Source: G965247265 sp965247265
Lineage (GTDB): Bacteria; Pseudomonadota; Gammaproteobacteria; UBA4575
Direction of reading: 5' to 3'
Length of the DNA stretch: 64,000 nt
NCBI GenBank assembly: GCA_965247265.1
Contig: OZ252002.1
Location: 1,860,001-1,924,000 of the forward strand
Shown here: in pieces, positions 40,287 to 48,777 of the stretch
Layout of the letters: the number at the start of each line of letters is the position of its first letter
How positions within the stretch are numbered: position 1 is the stretch's first letter
Position numbers and translations under genes: made by a program
The notes under the pieces: model-generated
The model's database searches: none
Seen by the model: only the letters and a program-made list of their open reading frames with translations
What the model was told of the DNA's origin: nothing

Positions 40287-41473
40287 ATGCATAAAACACT
40301 TCTAATACTATTAATTTCAATACTTTGTTCGGCATGTGCAAGTATTAGTCGTGGCATTACTGAAGGCGTACTTAGTAGTAAAAATCAGGACTTAGTGGAT
40401 GAGCGCGAATGCAATATACGCGGAACTAAATTTGATGGTCTCGATTCATCTTTTAATACACAAGGGAAAAGCCCTACATTAAAAGTATTAATGGTGCATG
40501 GTATTGGTGAGCATCTTCCCGGGTATTCAACCCGCATGGCTGAAAATTTAGCAACAGCCTTAAATTTAAATGTTGGGAGCGCACGTTTTAAAGAAATTGA
40601 CATAGTAGCAGGCCGATTTCCAAATGAAAATCTTGGAAAATTACGTATTGACCGTTACATAAATCAGGAAGAGTCACAAGAAATGCTCTTTTATGAGCTG
40701 ACTTGGTCGCCAATTGCTAAAAAAGAGAAAGATATTCTTGCCTATGATAACTCTGGTGAACATTCGTTTCGTCGTGCCAACATTAACAACATCATGAAAC
40801 CTTATATGAACAGTCATGTATCGGATCCACTTATTTATCTTGGTGCATCGCAAGAAAAAATACAGGTATCTGTCATTACTTCAATATGCTGGATGATGAG
40901 CCGCGACTGGAAAGAAATCGATGAACATACACAAGGGCGGTGTGTAGCCGAACACACCAAATATAATAAAGTATTAGATGATGAATTTGCTTTTATTACT
41001 CACAGCATGGGGAGTCGAATCGTCACAGATTCTTTTCAGGCGCTAATTCAGTACTTAGATAATGAATTACAAACCAATTGCCGCTATTACAACTTGGCCG
41101 TGATAATCCTGAAGTGACCAATCAACATGAGGAATATTGTATGTCGGATGGAGAAAATTATGACAAACGTTTCTTCAAAGAACTTACCGTTGTGGCATTT
41201 AGTGACCCGAATGACATAGTAAGTTATGACGTGCCACCCAAATTTGTTGATGAATATATGGATTCCAGGCTATGCGTGAACTTAATTAACATCACAATAA
41301 ATATCGCGCACGTAAAAGAACTTTTTGGATTAGGCTCATTCGCTAACCCATGTTTCGCACATCGACAATATGATAATGATGAGCGGGTAGTCGGAATTAT
41401 TTCACACGGGCTACACGATCAGAATATTGCAGCTGTAGTAAAAGAACGCTGCGAATATCAAGAAACGAGATAA
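40287..41473 (+). pseudogene. Putative lipoprotein with alpha/beta-hydrolase fold, frameshifted
   Basis: The N-terminus ILCSACAS looks like a lipoprotein signal. The body has an alpha/beta-hydrolase pattern: LKVLMVHGIGEHLPGYSTRM (oxyanion-hole region) and FAFITHSMGSRIV (nucleophile elbow with Ser), then SDPNDIVSYDVPP containing a possible acid. The gene is split at the GG 41096-41097 by loss of one base; restoring it gives YYNLGRDNPEV. About 395 codons. Substrate unknown. Confidence 0.65.
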
Positions 41474-41681
41474 ATATATTTAACTTTATATAAGTAATAT
41501 AACAATTTGTAATTAATACATGTTCTATTAATCAATCAATCATTGAGGCAAATTAGACACATCATGTATCTAAAATGGATGACGCAACAATAACGTTTAA
41601 TTTGCTAAAGTCAAAACATTAGCTGTTGCTAATATATGATTTTGTAATTTCCTAGCATTATTTCTATTTGGAGCTGTTGAT

Positions 41682-42296
41682 ATGTCTAGTGCACCCGAAT
41701 CAATTTCCCCTAATTCCTGCGACATGGAAGCCTTAAATCAATGGTTTGATGAACGATTAGAGCAAAAGCTGCAGGAACGAGACGAAGCAAAAATTCCGCA
41801 ACTTTCATTGATTGTCACAAAAGGCACAATGGATATGGCGTATCCGCCCTTTATTCTGGCTTCAACCGCTGCAGCGTTAGATTGGGAAGTATCCTGTTTT
41901 TTTACCTTCTATGGCTTAAATTTACTTAAGAAAAACCTTGATCTAGAAATTTCCCCACTGGGTAATCCTGCTATGCCAATGAAAATGCCATTTGGACCTG
42001 ATTGGTTTCAGAACATTAAATGGGATATACCGAATGCGTTAAGCAGCAATATCCCAGGATTTGAAAAATTTGCGACCACAATGATGAAGCAAACGCTTAA
42101 AAACAAGGGTGTGGCAAGTGTTCAGGAGTTACGCGAGCTAAGCGTTGAAGCCGATGTAAAACTCATCGCTTGTCAAATGACGGTAGATTTATTCGGTTAT
42201 AGTAAAGATGAGTTTATTGATGATGTGTCTGAATGGGTAGGTGCAGCTTCATTTTTACCTGCCGCTCAAAAGTCTGATATCTGCTTGTTCATTTGA
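41682..42296 (+). CDS. DsrE2-type (DsrE/DsrF-like family) sulfur-related protein
   Basis: 204 residues. Helical start with EALNQWFDERLEQKL, then the DsrE-like fold: LSLIVTKGTMDMAYPPFILA, a membrane-facing hydrophobic stretch, and VKLIACQMTVDLFGYSKDEF, which holds the conserved Cys proposed to carry sulfane sulfur in DsrE2 proteins. Relatives act with TusA and rhodaneses in cytoplasmic sulfur transfer; neither partner is in this window. Its stop overlaps the next gene's TTG start, indicating coupled translation. Confidence 0.8.
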   Translation: MSSAPESISPNSCDMEALNQWFDERLEQKLQERDEAKIPQLSLIVTKGTMDMAYPPFILASTAAALDWEVSCFFTFYGLNLLKKNLDLEISPLGNPAMPMKMPFGPDWFQNIKWDIPNALSSNIPGFEKFATTMMKQTLKNKGVASVQELRELSVEADVKLIACQMTVDLFGYSKDEFIDDVSEWVGAASFLPAAQKSDICLFI

Positions 42297-42856
42297 ACAA
42301 AGTATTTTTTTCTATTTGTTGCGCACTGTTTTTGTGTTCATTGGTCCATGGAGAAGATATTGATGAGCAACTCTTTGCTAGTAAAGACGCCACGCAACAC
42401 CTTGCTCGCCAACTAAGAAGCAAGCTGATAAGCAGCTTAGAAGAAAGTGGTGCGGTTAATTCAATCAGTGTATGCAATACAGAAGCTTTTAAAATATCAG
42501 CGGAGTTGTCTAAAAAATATAACGGCAAGGTCAGCCGCACTTCATTAAAAATTCGCAATCCAGAGAATAAACCCGATACTTGGGAACGTAACACGCTATT
42601 AGAATTTGAAAATCAGAAACAAGCAGGTACCGATACTTCTCAATTAGAATCATATAAGGTCATTAAAAATGATAACGGAAAATGGTTTCGCTATTTGAAA
42701 GCCATTCCAACCGGTGATGTGTGTTTAATGTGTCATGGTGAGCATATTGCACCGGATGTTGAAGATAAAATAAAGACTTTATATCCAAATGATTTAGCAA
42801 CAGGTTATGAAGTAGGGGACATTCGCGGTGCGTTTACCATCAAGCTACGCATGTAA
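42293..42856 (+). CDS. Tll0287-like (DUF3365) c-type heme protein, periplasmic
   Basis: 187 residues. Signal peptide ending around VHG, a helical sensor-like domain of the Tll0287/DUF3365 type (ISVCNTEAFKISAELSKKY), and one heme-binding CLMCHG near residue 143. Such proteins are thought to sense redox state or bind electron-transfer partners. The TTG start overlaps the DsrE2 stop by four bases, which links this heme protein to sulfur metabolism. An intrinsic terminator follows. Confidence 0.8.
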   Translation: MNKVFFSICCALFLCSLVHGEDIDEQLFASKDATQHLARQLRSKLISSLEESGAVNSISVCNTEAFKISAELSKKYNGKVSRTSLKIRNPENKPDTWERNTLLEFENQKQAGTDTSQLESYKVIKNDNGKWFRYLKAIPTGDVCLMCHGEHIAPDVEDKIKTLYPNDLATGYEVGDIRGAFTIKLRM

Positions 42857-42883
42857 TTTGCTTTTGTTTTAATACATAAAAGA

Positions 42884-42906
42884 AGGGGCTCTAAGAGCCC
42901 CTTTTT
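42884..42906. terminator. Bidirectional intrinsic terminator
   Basis: Eight-pair stem aggggctc/gagcccct, three-base loop, then a T-run on the plus strand. It lies between the converging Tll0287-like and fccB genes and can serve both. Confidence 0.85.
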
Positions 42907-42926
42907 AATGTGATATTGTTAAATAG

Positions 42927-44210
42927 TTATCCAAACATTTCTGCAGTCATGTTGTTAAACCAGCTGTAAGCATAGTGCACTTCTCGCTTACGTGCTTCTG
43001 CTGACGCATCTGCTGGAGTAAGTCCTCCACCGAGTTTCTCAATCGCTGAACGATCACCTTTAAGCTTGTACACCGCAACAACGGATATGCCGTAATCAGG
43101 TGCAATTATGCTGTAACAAGCATTTGCATAGGATGGTGTTGGTGGCTCTTTGCCGTTTAACATACTCACAACGGCTGCTGCACAAACTTTCGCTTCTGTA
43201 CTGGCAGCATAACCCGATTTTGGAAGACCAGTTGCAATACTTGCATCACCGATAACATGAATACCTTTATGTTTTTTGGATTCAAATGTTCCAAGATCAA
43301 CTGGACACCAACCCGAATCATCAGTAAGGCCTGCATCGATAGCAATTTGCGCTGCATTTTGTGGTGGAATGATATTGGCAACTGCTACTTTATAGTCATC
43401 AAAATCTGTGCTGACCGTCATATCTTTTGTATTTACACGTTTAACACCACCACCCGTATCTGCGCCGGCAACCCATTCAATCATGTCCCCATAAACATCT
43501 TTATAGCCTTGCATGAACAATCCTTGCTTAGAAAATTTATCTTTTGCATCAAGGATCATAATTTTTGATTTAGGCTTGTTGTGTTTCAAATAATGTGCAA
43601 TTAGTGCAGCACGCTCATAGGGTCCTGGAGGACAGCGGAATGGATTTCCTGGTGGAGCTAAAACGACTAGGCCTCCATCATCCATAGCTTCGAGCTGACT
43701 TCGCAACAATGCAGTTTGTGCACCAGCAATCCATGCATGAGGCATAACTTCAGAAGCTGCTTCATCATAACCTTCAATTGCACCCCACTTGAATGCAATA
43801 CCAGGTGACATTACTAAACGGTCATATTCAAGCGTAGTACCACCGGCAGTGGTTATTTTTTTGCTTTCTGCATCAATGGCTGTGGCTTTGTCTTGTACAA
43901 GCTTAATACCATGATCTGCAAGTTTATCGTAGCCAAATTTGATGGTTGAAATATCGCGATCACCACCAATTACTTCATTACTCATAAAGCATGTATGATG
44001 ATGTGCTTCTGATTCTACGATTGTCACTTCTGTAGAAGAATCTCCCTTAGCAATATACTTCGCGGCAATCATTCCACCTACACCACCACCAATTACAACG
44101 ACACGATGTTTTGCTGCACAGGCGATATGTGGGAAACCAAGACCTACAGTAGTAGCGGCAAAACTACTGCCCGTAACTTTTAAAAATTCTCTTCTTGTAA
44201 CTTTCGACAT
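42927..44210 (-). CDS. fccB: Flavocytochrome c sulfide dehydrogenase, flavoprotein subunit
   Basis: 427 residues. Twin-arginine signal (TRREFLKV) exporting the folded FAD protein to the periplasm. FAD-binding VVVIGGGVGGMIAAKYI, then Cys74 in HHTCFMSNEVIGG, equivalent to the Cys that binds FAD covalently. Cys193 (FRCPPGPYE) and Cys365 (NACYSI) match the catalytic disulfide pair. C-terminal FCSD flavin-binding domain. Oxidises sulfide and passes electrons to FccA, encoded 30 bases upstream in the operon. Intact. Confidence 0.95.
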   Translation of the reverse strand: MSKVTRREFLKVTGSSFAATTVGLGFPHIACAAKHRVVVIGGGVGGMIAAKYIAKGDSSTEVTIVESEAHHHTCFMSNEVIGGDRDISTIKFGYDKLADHGIKLVQDKATAIDAESKKITTAGGTTLEYDRLVMSPGIAFKWGAIEGYDEAASEVMPHAWIAGAQTALLRSQLEAMDDGGLVVLAPPGNPFRCPPGPYERAALIAHYLKHNKPKSKIMILDAKDKFSKQGLFMQGYKDVYGDMIEWVAGADTGGGVKRVNTKDMTVSTDFDDYKVAVANIIPPQNAAQIAIDAGLTDDSGWCPVDLGTFESKKHKGIHVIGDASIATGLPKSGYAASTEAKVCAAAVVSMLNGKEPPTPSYANACYSIIAPDYGISVVAVYKLKGDRSAIEKLGGGLTPADASAEARKREVHYAYSWFNNMTAEMFG

Positions 44211-44240
44211 TTTTATGACTCCTAACTTAAACCTGTGCGA

Positions 44241-44906
44241 TCAATTTTGATTGCCATAGAACTGAATTAAATCAACAGTAGCCCCTTCTTTATGTGCCTC
44301 ATGCATTTCTTCCATTTTCTTTTTCATCTTCTTAGGCATGGCTCTGTTACCATCGAAATAATCAGCCATGGTGTAGTCTAGATAGGGCAGCCATTGACCT
44401 GCTAAAACACCTGCATCGTCTTCTGCAGATCCTCCACCATCTTCATGGCACTTTTCACAAAATTTATCATGTCGTTTTGCGCCGGTTTTTGCTTTACCAG
44501 CATCGGCATCTTGATCTGCTGTTTGAAACGGCATTTCAGCAAAGTGTTTAGCAATAAGCTTAAGTTCTTCTACTGAATAACCCTGTGCAATTCGATTCAT
44601 TACTGTTGAAAATCTGGGGAAATATTCTACCTCTTCAAGATCTGGATCAGCTTCAATGGCTTCTTCAGCTTTATCTTCATCGTCACCAAATTTATATGCC
44701 AACATTGCGCCAATAATATAAATTTCAGACATTCCAGATATTGTAGGTATTGCTGGTCCTTCGCTGACCCCGCTTGGTCCATGACAACCCAGGCAGGTGT
44801 TTGAAAGCATAGATGGGCTCGCTGTCCCTTCAGCCCATGCAGTATTCAGAGATAATAATCCAATTACACTTAATATAAGTGATTGACGGATGAGTTTGTA
44901 AAACAT
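44241..44906 (-). CDS. fccA: Flavocytochrome c sulfide dehydrogenase, diheme cytochrome subunit
   Basis: 221 residues. Signal peptide ending AWA, two heme sites CLGCH (residues 38-42) and CEKCH (150-154), with Met candidates for the sixth ligands (FSTVM and RAMPKKM). An acidic stretch between about residues 75 and 95 (GDDEDKAEEAIEADPD) sits where related subunits have a shorter loop. Partner of FccB; relays electrons to the respiratory chain. The operon order is fccA then fccB, with the tetraheme cytochrome upstream. Confidence 0.92.
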   Translation of the reverse strand: MFYKLIRQSLILSVIGLLSLNTAWAEGTASPSMLSNTCLGCHGPSGVSEGPAIPTISGMSEIYIIGAMLAYKFGDDEDKAEEAIEADPDLEEVEYFPRFSTVMNRIAQGYSVEELKLIAKHFAEMPFQTADQDADAGKAKTGAKRHDKFCEKCHEDGGGSAEDDAGVLAGQWLPYLDYTMADYFDGNRAMPKKMKKKMEEMHEAHKEGATVDLIQFYGNQN

Positions 44907-45019
44907 AGCTGTCCTCCGCTTTGAGTTAAATTCTTGTTATGTCTTTTATTTAACTGATTTTTAATTCTTATTTATAAATGTTAACACAGTAATTTATTGG
45001 CTTTTAGAGCTGATTTCAT

Positions 45020-45559
45020 TTACTTTTTAAACGCAACTTCTTCTTCTAAATACGGTTCATCGGGCTCTTCATGAGCAACACCTTTATGGCAATCGATACA
45101 GGTTTTGCCGCTAGTTTCTATTTTTTTGTGTTTTTTGCGTGCTGATCTGTCCTGTTCTTCTAAATCCATCGCTGCTACCGTGTGGCAAGACTTGCATTCA
45201 CGAGAATCCGTAGCTTCCATACGATTCCATACTGCATTCGCCATTTGCCAGCGATGGTCTTCAAATTTTTCTTCAGTATCGATGGTACCCAGAATTTCAT
45301 GCCAAACATCTTTTGCAGCGCGAAGTTTTGCATAGAGTTTAGGGCCAAGATTATGCGGCACATGACAATCTGAACAATTCGCGCGAACACCTGAAATATT
45401 GGAATAGTGGAGGCTTTCCATCCATTCTTGTTTTACCCATTGCATGGAATGGCAAGACGTACAAAAATCTGTTGAATTAGTGGCTTCCAATGAAAGAGAT
45501 GATCCTATAGCCGCAGCAAATCCTACAATCAACATCAATACGATAACTATTATTTTCAT
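45020..45559 (-). CDS. NapC/NirT-family membrane-anchored tetraheme cytochrome c
   Basis: 179 residues. One N-terminal membrane anchor (residues 2-22) and four heme motifs: CTSCH (33-37), CSDCH (62-66), CKSCH (122-126) and CIDCH (154-158). This is the NapC/NirT pattern, usually a quinol dehydrogenase giving electrons to periplasmic reductases. Located upstream of fccA (113-base gap), it may link the sulfide dehydrogenase with the quinone pool; that is inference, and direction of flow is unknown. Confidence 0.88.
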   Translation of the reverse strand: MKIIVIVLMLIVGFAAAIGSSLSLEATNSTDFCTSCHSMQWVKQEWMESLHYSNISGVRANCSDCHVPHNLGPKLYAKLRAAKDVWHEILGTIDTEEKFEDHRWQMANAVWNRMEATDSRECKSCHTVAAMDLEEQDRSARKKHKKIETSGKTCIDCHKGVAHEEPDEPYLEEEVAFKK

Positions 45560-45996
45560 GGGGTTTAAATGAAAAATATCTTATATACGATTTAATTATT
45601 TAATTATTTAATTTTTTAAATTGGTGATGCTAATCAGTTTGCCTATAACATTAATTGATTGTGCCACTGCGCGGCAACCATACCAAGCCTTGAAGGAATA
45701 AATACCAATGTCGAGGTTGAAAATGGTAGGACGACTTTAATTAATTTACACTTATTTACCAGCTGAATACGTATGATTACTGCTATGACATCGGCATAAG
45801 CAGTAGCTGCATGAATTAGTTTATAATAATATAGATTAATAACATTAAGTAACTAACTGTTATATATATAGATAAAGTATTTGTTATAGGTATAAGTAAA
45901 TTAACTGGATTAGTATTTATTAATATTATAATATAGTGTAAATAGTGGCCGTCCGCTTACTCCAGACAATAAAAATCAATCAAAGACCTAATGTAA
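45560..45996. other. Intergenic region between diverging cytochrome and Met-rich genes
   Basis: Very AT-rich, with runs of short repeats such as aattatttaattattta near 45590-45615. No gene of any length is supported. It should hold the promoters of the tetraheme cytochrome (minus) and of the methionine-rich gene (plus); none was identified. Confidence 0.4.
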
Positions 45997-47313
45997 ATGA
46001 AACCATTAATAATACTGTTATTCGTAATCGGATTTGGAATCTGGATGATTGCTACAGGGTCTGCAGATATTTTTTTAACTACCACAGACTCATCTGCTGA
46101 AGTCGTCAGTGAGGACAGCAGCAAAGAATCAAGCATTACAGATAATGCTGAGCCTATTCAAGAAATAGAAAGCTCAACGCTTGAAGAGATTAGCGCTGAG
46201 ACTTTATTAGTGGCAGAAAATGATGTCATTGAAAATGACTCAGAAAGTATAAATGAAGCTCAATATTCTGAAAAAGACACATATAATACTAAAAATACCT
46301 TAGCAGAGGATGATTTAGATTCACTGGGTTCTGATACGAGTGAAGTAACTGATGAGCCAACTATTGTTGCAGAAGCTAATACTGCTGCAGAAACTACTAC
46401 AACTGAATCAAACCAAGAATCTTCAGATAGCACGCCATCAACAACAATCCCGCCCACTAATCCACATTTGGGTAGTATGTGGATGTCGCCTATGCAAAAC
46501 CCCATGAATAATTTTTGGATGAATCCAATGTTCAATATGATGATGCAGATGATGGGGCCTATGATGAATCCCGCAATGTATATGAATCCCATGAGCATAA
46601 TGAATCATCCCATTAATGCCATGACCCAAGCGCAAAGCATGGATTACATGATGCGCTCAATGGATCCACATTTACTATTTGGAATGTTTGGACAAACAAG
46701 TGAAGGCTATAAAAACGGTGAAGTGCCTGACCAACTTCCAGTCGTCACAATCCCCGGATTTCCTACTCAAACTTATCAAAATTGGCCTAGAAATAAAGTA
46801 TCTCCTGGTGTTTCGCGCGAAGCTAAGAAAAACGCATTTCAAACAATGATGGGAATAAGCCCGCTTTCCATGCGAGACATGCTAGGAATAATTACGGATA
46901 AAGTTCCTGTTGCGGAAGATGTCACTTGGGATGATGCCGTTGAAGCTATGAAACTTCGCGCCAATGAAGTTAATTTTAAATTTGTCGGATCAAGCCCCCT
47001 ATGGAAAGAAATTGAAGCCGTTACTGGCGAGCCTTCAGCACGAGTTGAGATGTTTCGGTTCTGTGATGCTGCCGTGGCACGAAAGATTTTAGATGAAATC
47101 CCAGAGTTTATTGTGTTTCTTCCCTGCAAAATTGCGTTGATTGAAGATGGAGATGGAAAACTTTGGGTCATGACACTTGATTGGGATGTGAGTTGGTTGG
47201 ACTTTGCACAGAATCCGAATAATCATTTAGCAAAGGATTTACGTGAAGACGCAACACGAATTAGGGAAAACATGCGCTACATTATGGAAGGGGCCGCAAC
47301 CGGTGACTTTTAG
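45997..47313 (+). CDS. Membrane-anchored methionine-rich protein with C-terminal DUF302 domain
   Basis: 438 residues. N-terminal membrane segment (residues 3-20), then about 130 residues rich in Ser, Glu, Asp and Thr (linker-like), a methionine-rich section (about 160-225; MWMSPMQNPMNNFWMNPMF and MMMQMMGPMMNPAMYMNP), and a DUF302-type domain at about 300-430 with FLPCKIALIEDGDGKLWV. It shares the MDP and QNW-type elements with the two genes downstream, so the three look related. Methionine-rich exported segments often bind copper or silver; no binding is shown here. Function unknown. Confidence 0.7.
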   Translation: MKPLIILLFVIGFGIWMIATGSADIFLTTTDSSAEVVSEDSSKESSITDNAEPIQEIESSTLEEISAETLLVAENDVIENDSESINEAQYSEKDTYNTKNTLAEDDLDSLGSDTSEVTDEPTIVAEANTAAETTTTESNQESSDSTPSTTIPPTNPHLGSMWMSPMQNPMNNFWMNPMFNMMMQMMGPMMNPAMYMNPMSIMNHPINAMTQAQSMDYMMRSMDPHLLFGMFGQTSEGYKNGEVPDQLPVVTIPGFPTQTYQNWPRNKVSPGVSREAKKNAFQTMMGISPLSMRDMLGIITDKVPVAEDVTWDDAVEAMKLRANEVNFKFVGSSPLWKEIEAVTGEPSARVEMFRFCDAAVARKILDEIPEFIVFLPCKIALIEDGDGKLWVMTLDWDVSWLDFAQNPNNHLAKDLREDATRIRENMRYIMEGAATGDF

Positions 47314-47374
47314 TGAGTGTTATTCATATTCATAAACTTATATTTGAAAACTATACACGACAGAGGTAATTAAA

Positions 47375-48064
47375 ATGTTCTTACGACAAAAGTTAATCCA
47401 ATTATTTGCGGGTGCATTGATAATTGTTATTGCAGGTGCCACGAGCTTACAAGCAGAAGATGCGAGCTCTGCATCTACAGGCATGACACCTGCCATGCAA
47501 AAGGCCATGGACCCAAATGTTTGGACAAACATGATGGCAATGATGATGAATCCAGAAAAGGCAATGTCTATGGAATCGTGTGCAGAATGTCATGACGGTG
47601 AAGATGTGGCGCGCTATCAAAAAGATTTTGGCCCAATGATGGAAGCCATGAAGCCAATGATGAGTATGATGAATCCTCATATGATGACCTCCATGATGAA
47701 CCCTATGATGGGCATGATGAACCCTATGATGGGCATGATGAACCCTATGATGGGCATGATGAACCCTATGATGGGCATGATGAACCCTATGATGGGTGGC
47801 ATGATGAACCCTATGATGGGTGGCATGATGAACCCTATGATGGGTGGCATGATGAACCCTATGATGGGTGGCATGATGAACCCCATGACCATGATGAACA
47901 TGATGTATCCGATGATGGGAATGATGGGCCCAATGATGGGAATGGGTGGCATGGGTAATCCAATGATGGGTGGCAACCCAATGGGACAAATGATGGACCC
48001 TAAACAATATGAGAATTGGTTTAACGAAATGATGAAAGGCTTTACACCACAAGCACAAAAGTAA
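47375..48064 (+). CDS. Methionine-rich repeat protein with one heme c motif, exported
   Basis: 229 residues, about one third methionine. Signal peptide ending SLQA. A conserved-looking start MQKAMDPNVWTNMM, one heme motif CAECH (residues 69-73), then tandem MMNPMMG and MMNPMMGG repeats (residues 107-166) and a C-terminal DPKQYENWFNEM element. The heme motif places it in the periplasm with a possible redox role. A perfect 21/24-base DNA repeat underlies the protein repeat. Ribosome site agaggtaat precedes the ATG. No known family recognised. Confidence 0.75.
   Translation: MFLRQKLIQLFAGALIIVIAGATSLQAEDASSASTGMTPAMQKAMDPNVWTNMMAMMMNPEKAMSMESCAECHDGEDVARYQKDFGPMMEAMKPMMSMMNPHMMTSMMNPMMGMMNPMMGMMNPMMGMMNPMMGMMNPMMGGMMNPMMGGMMNPMMGGMMNPMMGGMMNPMTMMNMMYPMMGMMGPMMGMGGMGNPMMGGNPMGQMMDPKQYENWFNEMMKGFTPQAQK
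47693..47872 (+). repeat. Tandem repeat: four 21-base units then four 24-base units
   Basis: Units atgatgaaccctatgatggg followed by c (21 bases, MMNPMMG) at 47693-47776 and the same with an extra Gly codon (24 bases, MMNPMMGG) at 47777-47872. All copies within each class are identical at the DNA level. This is a coding minisatellite that can change length by slippage or recombination. Confidence 0.95.
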
Positions 48065-48097
48065 TCAGATAATATTCTCTATCTACTATCAAACAAT

Positions 48098-48613
48098 ATG
48101 GGCGTAAAAAAATTACTTACACAAGCAATTTTTGTAGTGCCCATCTTGGCCATTATTACAGTGCCGGTGATATTGCATTTTAAAAGTCAAAGTACTACGC
48201 CAGCAGAGAATAATAATGCTGGCCCAACTTATCAAAACAATCTTTCTACACACAGTTTCACAAATACAATTTCTTCTGCTCAGGCATATGATAAATTCGC
48301 AATTCCTGAACCATTCTCTGCTGCAAATTCAACTTTAGGGCTGACGTATGCCATGACTAAATCCATGGATCCGAATACGTGGATGAAGATGATGATGAAT
48401 ATGATGAATCCAGCCATGATGACTCAAATGATGCACCAGATGATGCAAATTCCCACTAAAATGATGGTGCCTTTCATGAATAATGGATTCAGTATGGGCC
48501 CGGCTATGTTACCGCAATCACATGCGATGGGCTCTGCACCAAATATAATGACCCCTGCACAATATAAAGATTGGTACACAAAGCAACAGAATAAGCTTAA
48601 CAATGTCAAATAA
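48098..48613 (+). CDS. Third methionine-rich exported protein
   Basis: 171 residues. N-terminal membrane helix (about residues 8-28), a Ser/Thr/Asn-rich linker, then AMTKSMDPNTWMKMMMNMM, closely like the AMQKAMDPNVWTNMM element of the preceding gene, a Met-rich section and a C-terminal TPAQYKDWYTKQQ matching the QYENWF element of its neighbour. No heme motif. It follows the repeat gene by 33 bases, so it is likely in the same operon. Function unknown. Confidence 0.7.
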   Translation: MGVKKLLTQAIFVVPILAIITVPVILHFKSQSTTPAENNNAGPTYQNNLSTHSFTNTISSAQAYDKFAIPEPFSAANSTLGLTYAMTKSMDPNTWMKMMMNMMNPAMMTQMMHQMMQIPTKMMVPFMNNGFSMGPAMLPQSHAMGSAPNIMTPAQYKDWYTKQQNKLNNVK

Positions 48614-48777
48614 CAGTATTAGCAAATTATACTGGTTAAATAATTATTAACTATAACGTGCATGAATTTTTTGCTCTTACTTTGATCATGCGCTACACAA
48701 AATTTATTGGTTCAATGTACATAATATTAAGCACTGGTATAATCCGCCAGCTTTATTGACGCACTTTAGAATATTAC

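Noticed and set aside
46260..46635. Minus-strand frames opposite the Met-rich DUF302 gene
   Set aside because: Same antisense effect; no start context and no recognisable domain.
47693..47872. Repeat array as a possible CRISPR
   Set aside because: Units are contiguous without spacers and lie inside a coding frame in multiples of three.
47447..48058. Long His-rich frame on the minus strand opposite the Met-rich gene
   Set aside because: CAT is the reverse complement of ATG, so any Met-rich gene gives a His-rich antisense frame. It has no ribosome site and the plus-strand protein has a signal peptide and heme motif.
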